Origin: Mycolicibacterium arabiense
GTDB taxonomy: Bacteria > Actinomycetota > Actinomycetes > Mycobacteriales > Mycobacteriaceae
DNA: 64,000 bases
Direction: 5' to 3'
Assembly: GCF_010731815.2 (NCBI RefSeq)
Contig: NZ_AP022593.1
Location: forward strand, 3,348,001 to 3,412,000
Part shown: piece after piece, positions 18,796 through 27,233 of the stretch
How positions within the stretch are numbered: position 1 is the first letter of the stretch
Layout of the letters: each line of letters starts with the position of its first letter
The notes under the pieces: generated by a model
The model's database searches: none
Told to the model about the DNA's origin: nothing
What the model saw: the letters and a program-made list of their open reading frames with translations, nothing else
Translations under genes and position numbers: made by a program

Positions 18796-21357
18796 TCAGG
18801 CGGCGTCGGACTCGCTGCCCCCCGACGCCGAATCATCGCTTCCCGCATCGGCATCGGTGGCCGCGGCCTTCTCGTCGCCCCCACCCGCGGTGGTGGACGA
18901 CGTGGGGCCGGGCTTGTCGGCAGGCGACGACGCGTTGGCGGTGTCGCGCACGACGTTGAGCGACGGCTTCTTCGTCGACCCCTCGGCCGCGGCACCCGTG
19001 GACGTGTCGGTATCGGGCTTCGCATGCTTGGGCGTCGTGGGCTCGTCGACCGACGACTCCTCTGGCTCGTCCTCACCCTCCGGCTTGGCGTGCTTCGGCC
19101 CGGCCGACTCCTCCTCTGCAGCAGGCTCTTCCGCGGCAGACTCGGTTTCGTCGGCAGAGGGCGTCTCGGCGATTACCTCGTCCTCGGCGGCCTCTTCGTC
19201 GGTGGTCTCCTCGTCCGCAGGCGCCTCCGGCGTCACGCCGGTGCCGTCACCCTCGGCGGCCTGGCCCTCCTCGGTCTGGCCCTCCTCGGCCTCACCTTCG
19301 GTGCCTTCCTCACTTGATTCTGTTGCCTCGGAGATGGTTTCGTCTCCGGCGCCGCCCGAGATCGACAGCTTGGAGAACCTGGCGTCCGTCGCGGGGATGT
19401 CGGCGACATCGAGGTTCGCGTTGAGCGTGCTCGCAGCGAGCGGCGTGGCCGCAGCGCCGATGCCGCCACCGAGCAGCCCGCCCAGCAGGTTGTTGATGAC
19501 ACCGGTGAGCCCACCGAGCAGACCAGCGAGGGGATTGGTGACCGTGCCCGGCGTCTGACCCGATGGGACGGCGCCCGTGCCGCCGAGCAGGTTGCCCTTC
19601 AGCAGCGCGTCGAGCAGGTTCTTGAGCACGTTGGGCGTGCCCTGCGTCGGGTTGCCGCTGAAGAACTCCTTCTGGAATCCGCCGAGCAGGGCGTTGAACG
19701 AATCCGACAGTGCCCGACCGTAGTCGATGTTCGCGAACGACAGGAACGGTGTCTCGACGCCGGCGTCGGTGAAGTCGCGTGTGTAGGTGCCGTCGGCGTT
19801 CCGCACGACGTTCGAGTAGCCGATGTTGGTCAGGATGCTCAGCGCCGGGGCGAGCGCGTTGGCCAGCCGCATCGGAATCTGCGCCAGCGGGCTGAGGCCG
19901 ACGATGTTGAGGAAGTCCGATGCGAGGTACAGCGGCTCCAGCATGGGCAGCGTCTTGGACTGCAGCGTCAGATAGAGGTTCAGCGCCAACGGGTTGTTCA
20001 GCTCAGTCGCCTCGCCGACGGCTTCGTTGATCAGGTCGATGACCTGTTCGTCGAGGCCTTCGAGCGTCAAGCCGCGCAGCATGTAGGTGGGTAGCAGCGC
20101 CGCGGCCGCGTTGTTGCCGAGGGTGAACGGGTTCGGCCAGGACGCGAAGTCGGAGAGCGGCTGATACTCGTAGGTCGCGTCGATCAGGATCGGCACCAGG
20201 TTGGCACCGCCGACGCTCGTTCCCAGTGGGCCACCGAGGCCGCCGCTGGACGACACCTGGGTGGTGGGGTTGACGGTGTTGATGCCGAAAAGCGCTGCGA
20301 GCGGGCCGAATCGGGCGAACATGCCGCCGTCGGGACGCGCGGGGTTGTTGATCAACACCATCGGCAGCAGGGTCAGACTGCCGAGCAGTGGGTTGCCGCC
20401 GAACTCGTGCAGCGCGCCACCGGGCTGGAAGTCGAGGTCCGCGAGGACCTGCTCGTAGGCCATCGCCGCGGCGAAGGCGCCCAAGCCGATGCCGATGGTC
20501 GGGACGACGCGCAGATCCAGCACATCGGGGATGTTTCCGGTGAGTCCTTCGATGGCGTTCGAGAGTCCGTTGCGCAGCAGGCCGAGCGGATCGATGACGT
20601 CGATGAGCGGGTTGTCGTTCAACCGGTCGAGGAGGTTGGTGAGAATCCCGTTCGCACCGATCTCGAGGTATGGCGAGCCGTTGATCTCGTTGGCGACCGA
20701 GTTCGGGAACGACGGCGTCCAGCCCAGGTCGAGGCCCAGCATCTTGAGCACCGAGAACGTCGGTCCCGCCGTCACGATGTTGACGCCCGCGAGGTCGAGC
20801 AGGTTCGACAGGTTGAGCGGGTTCGACAGGTCGAGACCGATGAGCGCCAGCAGCCCGGTCAGGCTGCCGTCGACGGCCTCGTCGAGACCGAGGGCGTCCA
20901 GCACGTCGGCGAGCAGCTGCCCGATTCCGGGCACCTGGTCGAGGACCGTGTCCAGAACCGGCAGATCCAACGCGAGCGCCGAGAGGATGCCGGGCAGCAG
21001 ATTCGCCGGCAGCTCGGCGAGCAGCGAGTTGACCAGGCTGCGCGGATCGACACCCGCGGCCTGGGCCAGCGCCGCCAGGTTGATGCCGTTGACCACCGCG
21101 CGGACCAGCTGATCGCCAATCGCCTGGCCCCCGTTGTAGACCACGGTGCCCAGTCCGCCGGTGATGTCCGGGACCTGGCTGGAGTTCGGCAGCAACCGGA
21201 TCGCGGCGGCCAGATCGACAGCCTCCTCCGACACCGCCTTGGTCGGCTGCGGGGCGGGCGCGGCTCCCATCGTCAGCGCCGACACCGTCGCTGTCGCGGT
21301 CGCGACGACAGCGACGTTCCTCGCCCGCTGGCGTGCCTTGCGGTGCCTCGCTGCCAT
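18796..21357 (-). CDS. Large exported PE-PPE-like protein with acidic disordered tail
   Basis: 853-residue protein. A basic N-terminus (ARHRKARQRARN) and hydrophobic segment act as signal sequence. The central part has long Leu/Asn/Gly-rich amphipathic stretches, and segments VLINNPARPDGGMFARF, DATYEYQPLSDFASWPNPF and a preceding GIGLG resemble the mycobacterial PE-PPE hydrolase-like domain. The usual GxSxG nucleophile appears as GIGLG, so it may be inactive. The last 200 residues are Glu/Ala/Ser-rich and disordered, with PKHAKP twice. The ATG at 21357 is preceded by AAGGGA; an upstream start at 21408 is less likely. Role unknown; a surface or outer-membrane-associated protein is plausible. 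Confidence 0.75.
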   Translation of the reverse strand: MAARHRKARQRARNVAVVATATATVSALTMGAAPAPQPTKAVSEEAVDLAAAIRLLPNSSQVPDITGGLGTVVYNGGQAIGDQLVRAVVNGINLAALAQAAGVDPRSLVNSLLAELPANLLPGILSALALDLPVLDTVLDQVPGIGQLLADVLDALGLDEAVDGSLTGLLALIGLDLSNPLNLSNLLDLAGVNIVTAGPTFSVLKMLGLDLGWTPSFPNSVANEINGSPYLEIGANGILTNLLDRLNDNPLIDVIDPLGLLRNGLSNAIEGLTGNIPDVLDLRVVPTIGIGLGAFAAAMAYEQVLADLDFQPGGALHEFGGNPLLGSLTLLPMVLINNPARPDGGMFARFGPLAALFGINTVNPTTQVSSSGGLGGPLGTSVGGANLVPILIDATYEYQPLSDFASWPNPFTLGNNAAAALLPTYMLRGLTLEGLDEQVIDLINEAVGEATELNNPLALNLYLTLQSKTLPMLEPLYLASDFLNIVGLSPLAQIPMRLANALAPALSILTNIGYSNVVRNADGTYTRDFTDAGVETPFLSFANIDYGRALSDSFNALLGGFQKEFFSGNPTQGTPNVLKNLLDALLKGNLLGGTGAVPSGQTPGTVTNPLAGLLGGLTGVINNLLGGLLGGGIGAAATPLAASTLNANLDVADIPATDARFSKLSISGGAGDETISEATESSEEGTEGEAEEGQTEEGQAAEGDGTGVTPEAPADEETTDEEAAEDEVIAETPSADETESAAEEPAAEEESAGPKHAKPEGEDEPEESSVDEPTTPKHAKPDTDTSTGAAAEGSTKKPSLNVVRDTANASSPADKPGPTSSTTAGGGDEKAAATDADAGSDDSASGGSESDAA

Positions 21358-21654
21358 GTGACCAGTCCCTTCCCCGACATCTGAACGTGATTCACAGCAC
21401 GTTAACACTTACGCAGACGGCAATAGTACAGATTGCTGTGGGCCCCATTCGGCGCCGAAGGCATCGGCCATCGAATGCCGATGCCCACCGTGATCTGGGG
21501 TTTTTGCAACCCGACACTCAGCAAACAACTGCGAGTCTCCCCGGTCACCCCGAAACGTAGCAGGGCTAGTTTGTGATCTAGTTCCGGCTCGAGGTGTCGA
21601 ATTTGCTGCCATCTCGACGACCTTGGGTTTCGCGACCAAGATCAGTATCGACGG
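21358..21654. other. Intergenic region upstream of the PE-PPE-like gene
   Basis: About 300 bases without a convincing gene. It holds an AACGTG-N8-CACGTT inverted repeat (21384-21403) close to the PE-PPE-like start, which could be an operator or 5' UTR hairpin. It also holds a perfect 9-base hairpin GGCATCGGC-N8-GCCGATGCC (21460-21485) that could end transcription of the kinase gene on the minus strand. Nothing else was recognised. Confidence 0.5.
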
Positions 21655-22422
21655 CTAGATCTGCAGTGCGCTGCCGATCGCAGCCGAGACAGCCGGCGCG
21701 TACGACGATCCGAACAGAGCGACGTGCATCAGCAATGGAAAGAGCTGGTGCAGACCCCGGCGCTGCTGCCACCCCGCACGCAGCGGGTGCTCGCGCTGAT
21801 ACCCGTCGAGCACGGCGTCGAGATGGGGACAGCCGAACAGGGCGAGCATTGCCAGATCCGTCTCGCGGTGTCCGCCGTGTGCGGCTGGGTCGATCAACAC
21901 GACGCCGGCAGCAGTCCACATGACGTTGCCGCTCCACAGGTCACCGTGCAGCCGCGCCGGCCGATCGCCGTCGTCGAGACGTCCCGAGCGGCAGCGATCG
22001 ATCACCTCCGCCGCGCCGCGTCGCGTCGCGAGGGGTAGGTCGTCGGCCGCCCGCGCCAAGGCGGGCTCCACCCGCTCGACCGCGTAGAACTCCCCCCACG
22101 ACTCGTGAGCGGTGAGCGACATGGGCAGGGGACTCGCGGCAGGCCCGAAGTAACCTGGCTTCGTCCAGCCGTCGGGCGGTGCACCGAACCCCGCGGCACC
22201 GGCGTCGTGCGTGATCGCCAGGCGGCGGCCGAACTCGCGCGCGGCGGCGGCATCCGGACGGACCGACTCGAGCCGATCCAGTTCCAGAGTGTCGCGATCC
22301 CAGGCGATCACTCGCGCGCACGGGACGCCGGCATCGACGGCCGACAGCCAACGTAGGCCACTGGCTTCGTACCCGAACAGGTCGGGTACGCCTGCCGAGC
22401 TGCGTTTTCGGTGCACCGCCAC
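21655..22422 (-). CDS. Fructosamine kinase family protein
   Basis: 255-residue kinase of the fructosamine-3-kinase/APH-like fold. It phosphorylates glycated amines or aminoglycoside-like substrates so that the adduct decomposes. Seen are the catalytic loop ARLHGDLWSGNVMW, the metal-binding VLIDPAAHGGHRETDLAM (DFG-equivalent Asp) and the family C-terminal segment LFPLLMHVALFG. It follows the SDR gene with a 12-base gap on the same strand, so they probably form an operon. Protein repair of glycation damage is the likely function. Confidence 0.88.
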   Translation of the reverse strand: MAVHRKRSSAGVPDLFGYEASGLRWLSAVDAGVPCARVIAWDRDTLELDRLESVRPDAAAAREFGRRLAITHDAGAAGFGAPPDGWTKPGYFGPAASPLPMSLTAHESWGEFYAVERVEPALARAADDLPLATRRGAAEVIDRCRSGRLDDGDRPARLHGDLWSGNVMWTAAGVVLIDPAAHGGHRETDLAMLALFGCPHLDAVLDGYQREHPLRAGWQQRRGLHQLFPLLMHVALFGSSYAPAVSAAIGSALQI

Positions 22423-22434
22423 GACCGCGTGCGC

Positions 22435-23265
22435 CTAAGGCTGTCCCGCGACCTTGCGCAGCACGCGATCACGAACGGCGATGGGAAGATTCGTCATCAC
22501 GGCCACCTGCAGCTTGGGCCCGGCGCCGACGATGTACCGCGGACGAGGCCGACGCGCAGTGAGCGCACGCTCCACGACGCCCGCGACGGTCTCGGGCGCG
22601 ACGGTCATGCGCTGCGCTATCGGGATCATCTTCTTCATGCCTGCGATGTGCCGCCCGTAGAGCGTCCGCTGCTCTGGTGACAACGAGTTCTCGGCGTCTA
22701 CGACCATCGCGTCAGCCTGCCGCCACATGTCGGTGTCCGTCTGGGCGGGCTCCACCACCGAAACGCCGATCCCCCACGGCCGCAACTCCATTCGCAAGGC
22801 TTCGGCCGCAGCCTCCAACGCGAACTTCGAGGCGCAGTACGCGCCGAGCATCGGCATCACCAGCTGCCCGTTCACGCTGGAGACGAACACGACGCGGCCG
22901 CGCGACGCCCGCAGGCGCGGCAACACCGCTCGGGTCACGGCCATCTGGCCGACGACGTTGACGTCGAACTGCCGTCGCCAGTCGTCGGTCGACACGGTCT
23001 CCATCGCGCCGCTGACGACGACCCCCGCGTTGTTGACCACCGCATCCAGGCGGTCGGGGAGCGCGGTTGCGAGCGCCGCGACGTCCTCGTCCTTCGTGAC
23101 GTCGAGGATGACGGGCGTGACCCGGCCCGGTGCGACGTCGCCGATCGCCGCGGCGTCGGCATCGGTGCGCACGCCTGCGATCACGTCCCATCCGCTGGCG
23201 GCGAGGTGCTCGGTGATGGTCCGGCCGATGCCGCGCGCGGCGCCGGTGACGAGTACGGAGGGCAT
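22435..23265 (-). CDS. SDR family oxidoreductase
   Basis: 276-residue short-chain dehydrogenase. The cofactor motif TGAARGIG is at the N-terminus, NNAG is in the fourth strand, and the catalytic Ser and YxxxK are in FVSSVNG and YCASKFALE. The C-terminal RYIVGAGPKLQVAVM segment is typical of classical SDRs acting on retinoid or steroid-like substrates. The start MPSVLVTG at 23265 is chosen over an open frame to 23316. It is in an operon with the fructosamine kinase downstream; the YoaK gene lies 10 bases upstream on the same strand. Confidence 0.88.
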   Translation of the reverse strand: MPSVLVTGAARGIGRTITEHLAASGWDVIAGVRTDADAAAIGDVAPGRVTPVILDVTKDEDVAALATALPDRLDAVVNNAGVVVSGAMETVSTDDWRRQFDVNVVGQMAVTRAVLPRLRASRGRVVFVSSVNGQLVMPMLGAYCASKFALEAAAEALRMELRPWGIGVSVVEPAQTDTDMWRQADAMVVDAENSLSPEQRTLYGRHIAGMKKMIPIAQRMTVAPETVAGVVERALTARRPRPRYIVGAGPKLQVAVMTNLPIAVRDRVLRKVAGQP

Positions 23266-23275
23266 GCCGGTCAGG

Positions 23276-23956
23276 CTAGTCGGCAGGAGCGGGGCCGAAC
23301 CAGAACACCGCAGCACTCGCGGCCACGGCGATGGCGGCCAGCCCGATCACCGGTGCGACCACGAACCGGGTCATGGTGGCGCCGAGTACCGCGCCCCCGA
23401 GCATGGTCGCGACCACGCCGTACCGCAGCTTCTCCCGCTGGCCGGTGCCGCCCGCGAGCCGGCTGTCGAACCCGATCCCCACGATCGTCGACGTCAGGAC
23501 CGTGGTGCTCAGCTCTTGGATGCCGAACTGCCGCGCGGTGGCGTTCTGCGCGCCGAAGGTCACGGCCAGACCCGCGATCAAGACCAGCTTGCCGCCGTCG
23601 TCGTAGGCCAGCACACCGGACCCCGCGAGGATCGCGAGCGCGCCGAGCATCACCACCTCGGCGCCCAGTGCCACGCCCAGCCAGCGGCGCACCTCGGTGT
23701 CGAGGTGACGCGCGAACCGCCCGCCGAGCACGGTGCCCGCCACGAAGCTCGCGAACGCCACCACCGCAGCCGTCATGTCGACACCGGAGTGCGGCACGAA
23801 CCAGAATCCCAGGAAGATGACGTTGCCGGTCATGTTGGCCACGAAGACGTGGCCGAGTACCAGCACGCTGACGGCGTCGACGAGGCCCGTGGCGAACGTC
23901 AGGAGGAGCAGTGCGGTGACCGTCGCTCGTTGCGAGACAGGCGATTCGACGGCCAT
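23276..23956 (-). CDS. YoaK family (DUF1275) membrane protein
   Basis: 226-residue integral membrane protein with about six hydrophobic segments. The family motif VDAVSVLVLGHVFVANMTGN is present, followed by conserved FGAQNATARQFG and TTVLTSTIVGIG. DUF1275 proteins are uncharacterised transporter-like proteins. It starts eight bases after the end of mam1D on the same strand, so it may be transcribed from the mce1 operon or be the head of the SDR-kinase set. Confidence 0.85.
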   Translation of the reverse strand: MAVESPVSQRATVTALLLLTFATGLVDAVSVLVLGHVFVANMTGNVIFLGFWFVPHSGVDMTAAVVAFASFVAGTVLGGRFARHLDTEVRRWLGVALGAEVVMLGALAILAGSGVLAYDDGGKLVLIAGLAVTFGAQNATARQFGIQELSTTVLTSTIVGIGFDSRLAGGTGQREKLRYGVVATMLGGAVLGATMTRFVVAPVIGLAAIAVAASAAVFWFGPAPAD

Positions 23957-23963
23957 GGGCCAG

Positions 23964-25100
23964 CTAGAGGCGTGGGGTCAGGTCCAGCGAGGTGACCGCC
24001 GTCATCCTGGTGATCAGCCACGTGTTGTCGCGGTTCTCGAGGTCGAGCCGGTAGGACAGGTAGCGCAGCGACGGGATGCCCTTGGTCACCGGACTAGTTG
24101 CCACCGAGTTCGTGAAGACGAGCGCCGTTGCCGCGGTGGGCGTGAGCGATTCCACGGCCGTACCCATCACCTGCGTGTTGTTGCTGATCTGCGCCTGCTT
24201 GTTCGGCTCGACGATCGAGTCGATGTACCGGCGGTAGTCGCTGGCGAAGTCCCCGCCGAGGAACCTCTCGGCGCGATCCGGAAGCGCGTCCATGTCCTCG
24301 GGCGTATAGGTCCACAACGTCGTGATGGCATCGGCCGAGATCTTGGCGACCTCGAACTTGACGTGCGCTTCGGCACGGTCGGCGAGGAAGGGCTGCAGCG
24401 TGGCTCCGGCGAAGGCGGCGGCTCCGATGAACAGTACGCCTGCCGCCACGGCAGCGATCTTGAGCTTCTTGCCTGCCTTGCGGTGCGGTACGAGGACGGG
24501 TTCCGGCTCGGGCTCGGTGTCGCCACCGGGGTCCGTGCCGTCGACCGTTGCGTCCTCGGTCGCCGTTTCCGCGTCGGGTTCGAGGGAGCCGTCGGTGACC
24601 GCGGGTTCGTCGACGCCGTCGGTGACGGTGGTTTCGGCGGGCGCGGGCGCCTCGTCGCCCTCCACCGCAGCCGGTTCGACTGCAGCTGGTTCGACGACGG
24701 CCGGCGCCGCAGCGACCGGCGCGACGGACTTCGTTCGGCGCCAGGGGAATCGGCGCTTCTGGGGCGGGCTGACACCGGCGTCGGCGACTGCGCCAGGTTC
24801 GGCCGCCTCTTCGGCGGGAGCGTCCTCGGCAGTGTCACCCTCGACGGCAGTGTCACCCCCGACGGCAGTGTCACCCTCTGCGGCTTCGGCGGTGTCGCCT
24901 GCGGCGGTCTCATCGGCGACCGTGTCCTCGAGATGTTCGGATGTGGTTGTCGCCGAGTCGCTCTCGTCAGCCGGATCCGTCGCCGTGATCGGCTCGGTCG
25001 ACGTCGGCTTCTGTCGTGGCAGCCGGTGTCGCCGCGCGGACTTCCCCTGAGGAACGGCGCCCGCGGTCAGATCACCTGGACCAGCTTGCTGATCTTCCAC
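23964..25100 (-). CDS. mam1D: Mce-associated membrane protein, Rv0178-like, with long acidic N-terminus
   Basis: 378-residue protein. An acidic low-complexity cytoplasmic N-terminus (about residues 30-210) is followed by one transmembrane segment (KIAAVAAGVLFIGAAAFAGA) and an extracytoplasmic Mce-associated domain with DFASDYRRYIDSIVEPNK. It stabilises or accompanies the Mce1 lipid-import complex. The GTG at 25100 is preceded by GGAGG at good spacing and overlaps the upstream gene by 34 bases. M. tuberculosis Rv0178 is only about 244 residues, so the acidic region is expanded here, including a three-unit GDTAV-type tandem repeat. It is the last clear member of the mce1 operon. Confidence 0.87.
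   Translation of the reverse strand: MEDQQAGPGDLTAGAVPQGKSARRHRLPRQKPTSTEPITATDPADESDSATTTSEHLEDTVADETAAGDTAEAAEGDTAVGGDTAVEGDTAEDAPAEEAAEPGAVADAGVSPPQKRRFPWRRTKSVAPVAAAPAVVEPAAVEPAAVEGDEAPAPAETTVTDGVDEPAVTDGSLEPDAETATEDATVDGTDPGGDTEPEPEPVLVPHRKAGKKLKIAAVAAGVLFIGAAAFAGATLQPFLADRAEAHVKFEVAKISADAITTLWTYTPEDMDALPDRAERFLGGDFASDYRRYIDSIVEPNKQAQISNNTQVMGTAVESLTPTAATALVFTNSVATSPVTKGIPSLRYLSYRLDLENRDNTWLITRMTAVTSLDLTPRL
24828..24881. repeat. Three 18-bp tandem units inside mam1D
   Basis: GGCAGTGTCACCCTCGAC (24828-24845), a one-base variant (24846-24863) and a diverged third unit (24864-24881) encode repeats of the type GDTAVE in the acidic region. The array preserves the frame in units of six codons and could vary in copy number between strains. 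Confidence 0.8.
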
Positions 25101-25627
25101 TGCTCTCCCTCCTCGATTGCCGTGGCGACCCAGCGGCTCGCGCTCTCGACGGTGGGCCGCCCGTCACGGCCCGGTGTGGTCACGTTGGCGGCGACCAGTA
25201 CGTCGGCACTGCCGTTCTCGTTCCACCGTTGCACGCCGGCTTCCAGGACGATGCCGCTGGTGGGCTCGGCCCGTGCCACCTGGATGACGATCTCGTTCGC
25301 CCGCTGCTTGAACGACGTCGCGAACTCGCCGGTGGCCTGCGCGGCGATGTCCTCGGCGTACTTGTTCGCGTTGAACGGGTCCAGCGAGGTGTACCGAACC
25401 ATGAAGCCGCGCACGTAGTCCAGCGCGGCGGCGTCGCGCAGCTCGGTGCGACGGCCACTCTCGTGGCCCACCACCATGTAGATGCTTCCGGCGATGGCGA
25501 GGATCGCGAGCAGGGCCGACAGCACGGCGGTCAGCGGGAGACCCCACCGCACCGGGGCCTTCGGCGCCGCGACGGGCGCGGAGAAGTAATCGCGTTCAGC
25601 GGCATCGACTTTGCGGCGCGGGCTCAT
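25067..25627 (-). CDS. mam1C: Mce-associated membrane protein, Rv0177-like
   Basis: 186-residue protein with a short basic N-terminus (MSPRRKVDAAERDYFS), one transmembrane helix (about 35-58, LTAVLSALLAILAIAGSIYM) and an extracytoplasmic Mce-associated fold (FATSFKQRANEIVIQ, SADVLVAANVTTPG). In M. tuberculosis the equivalent protein works with the Mce1 complex and LucA. The start at 25627 overlaps the stop of the upstream gene in ATGA, so translation is coupled. An upstream open frame to 26197 is antisense-like and was rejected. Confidence 0.87.
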   Translation of the reverse strand: MSPRRKVDAAERDYFSAPVAAPKAPVRWGLPLTAVLSALLAILAIAGSIYMVVGHESGRRTELRDAAALDYVRGFMVRYTSLDPFNANKYAEDIAAQATGEFATSFKQRANEIVIQVARAEPTSGIVLEAGVQRWNENGSADVLVAANVTTPGRDGRPTVESASRWVATAIEEGEQWKISKLVQVI

Positions 25628-26586
25628 CCGCCCGCCTCGTCCATGCCGGGCTTCTTCAAGACGGTGAGGTTGGCGACGCGCCACTGACCGTCGAGCTTGT
25701 CGAAGTCGACCCGCACCGTCGCCGAGATGAACTTGAGCGCCTTGGGGTCCGTGCCGCGCTGCCCCTGCAGTGCGACGAGCAGTGCGCCCTGGTTCTGCGA
25801 CGCAGACAGCACCGCACTGTTGGTCGCCCAGTACTCGTTGCTCGTGGCTTGGCCCTTCTCGACCACCTGCTGCTGCGCGACGAGCTGCGGACGGTAGGCG
25901 TCGGTGGTCAGTGCCTGCGACCGGGCGAAGTCCTCCTTCATGGTCGCGGCGCCGTAGCTCAGCATCTGCTCGACGATACGGGGGCCCTGCTCGGCGATCT
26001 GGTCGCGCGCGGTCTCGACGGCGCGCTCCTGCCGGTACTCGAACTGGTACCCGAGTCCACCGCCCGCGACGCAGAGCAGCGCCGCCACCAGGCACGCCAC
26101 CCCGGCACGTCGACGCACGCCGGCGCCGGGGGCTCCCACCAATCGGGCTTCGGTGCGCAGCAGCAGATCCGCGAAGGTCCGCTTCTTGGCATCCCACAGT
26201 GGCCAGAGCCAGCCGATGAACAGGCTGATCGTGTCGAGCAGGTGCGCGACGTCGCGCAGCACCAGGCGAGCCGTACCCGCGGGGACGTCACCGCCCGTCA
26301 CGATCCGGATTCCGAAGACGGCGCGGCCCAGGCTCCACCCGGTCAGCGGCGGCAGCACCCAGCGGTTGACGACCATCGCGAGGAACGCGAGTACGGCCGT
26401 GACGGTGAACACCCACCACAGCGGTCCCCACTGTGGCGTCGTGATCGCCAGCAGCGCCATGGTCGTGATGACGGCGACGGCGGGCAGCACGTCGATCGCC
26501 AGCGCACCCGCGCGCGCTGCCCAACTCGGGTACCGAACGGTGGCCTCGGGGTTCGCGTTCGGTGGGGTCTCGAGTACTGCAGTCAC
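25624..26586 (-). CDS. mam1B: RDD-domain Mce-associated protein, Rv0176-like
   Basis: 320-residue membrane protein. An N-terminal RDD domain (YPSWAARAGALAIDVLP with Arg and Asp-Asp signature and LGRAVFGIRIV) has two to three transmembrane helices, followed by another helix (CLVAALLCVAGGGLGYQF) and a Mce-associated extracytoplasmic domain. M. tuberculosis Rv0176 (about 322 residues) has the same two-part build. It is coupled to both neighbours by ATGA overlaps. Likely role: accessory subunit of the Mce1 importer. Confidence 0.88.
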   Translation of the reverse strand: MTAVLETPPNANPEATVRYPSWAARAGALAIDVLPAVAVITTMALLAITTPQWGPLWWVFTVTAVLAFLAMVVNRWVLPPLTGWSLGRAVFGIRIVTGGDVPAGTARLVLRDVAHLLDTISLFIGWLWPLWDAKKRTFADLLLRTEARLVGAPGAGVRRRAGVACLVAALLCVAGGGLGYQFEYRQERAVETARDQIAEQGPRIVEQMLSYGAATMKEDFARSQALTTDAYRPQLVAQQQVVEKGQATSNEYWATNSAVLSASQNQGALLVALQGQRGTDPKALKFISATVRVDFDKLDGQWRVANLTVLKKPGMDEAGG

Positions 26587-27233
26587 GACGTGACCTGCTC
26601 CAGCTTGGAGATCTTGTAGGTGCCGTCCTCCGGAGCCATCTGCGCGCGCAGGCGGTAGCCCTGCTCCTGGTCCGAAACCTCCAGATTGCTGACCTTGATG
26701 CGCATCGCGACCATCACGTCGACCGTTCCGTCGTCGTTGTGGCCCTCGACGGCGGTGCGCATCTCGGTGACCTGCACCTTCACGTTCCCAGCCTGGTAGG
26801 CGTCGGCGAGCACACCGCTGTAGAGAGCGGCCTGCGCGCCGAAGTCACCGGTCGAACAGTTGATGATCTTCGCCTGGCTGGCGCTCATGATGGCGGTGTC
26901 CGGCGCCTGGGTGGCTGCCACGCAGTCCTTCGCGGCGGCGACGGCCTCGTTCTCCGCGCGCGCCAACGCCTCGCTCTGATCGTGCGACTTGAGCGCCAGG
27001 TAACCGCCGACGCCGACGCCTGCGGCCGCCAGTAGCAACACGGCGGCGATGGAGGCGACCCACCCACGCCCGAGCTTCTCGGCTCGGCGCGGGGTGACGT
27101 CGGACTCGCGATACCCCTCGACCGGCGCATCGTCCTGCTCGGACGGGGTGTCGGTGGGATCCGTCAACGGCTGGTCAAGGCTGTCCTGCTCATCGGTGGG
27201 GTTCAGCCGGCGGGCGCCAGCATCTCCTTCCAT
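26583..27233 (-). CDS. mam1A: Mce-associated membrane protein, Rv0175-like
   Basis: 216-residue protein: acidic N-terminus, a single transmembrane helix (WVASIAAVLLLAAAGVGVGGYLAL) and an extracytoplasmic Mce-associated domain with an NCSTGDFGAQAALYSG segment. The start at 27233 overlaps the end of mce1F by 31 bases; the end overlaps mam1B in ATGA. The length fits Rv0175 (about 213 residues). Confidence 0.88.
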   Translation of the reverse strand: MEGDAGARRLNPTDEQDSLDQPLTDPTDTPSEQDDAPVEGYRESDVTPRRAEKLGRGWVASIAAVLLLAAAGVGVGGYLALKSHDQSEALARAENEAVAAAKDCVAATQAPDTAIMSASQAKIINCSTGDFGAQAALYSGVLADAYQAGNVKVQVTEMRTAVEGHNDDGTVDVMVAMRIKVSNLEVSDQEQGYRLRAQMAPEDGTYKISKLEQVTS

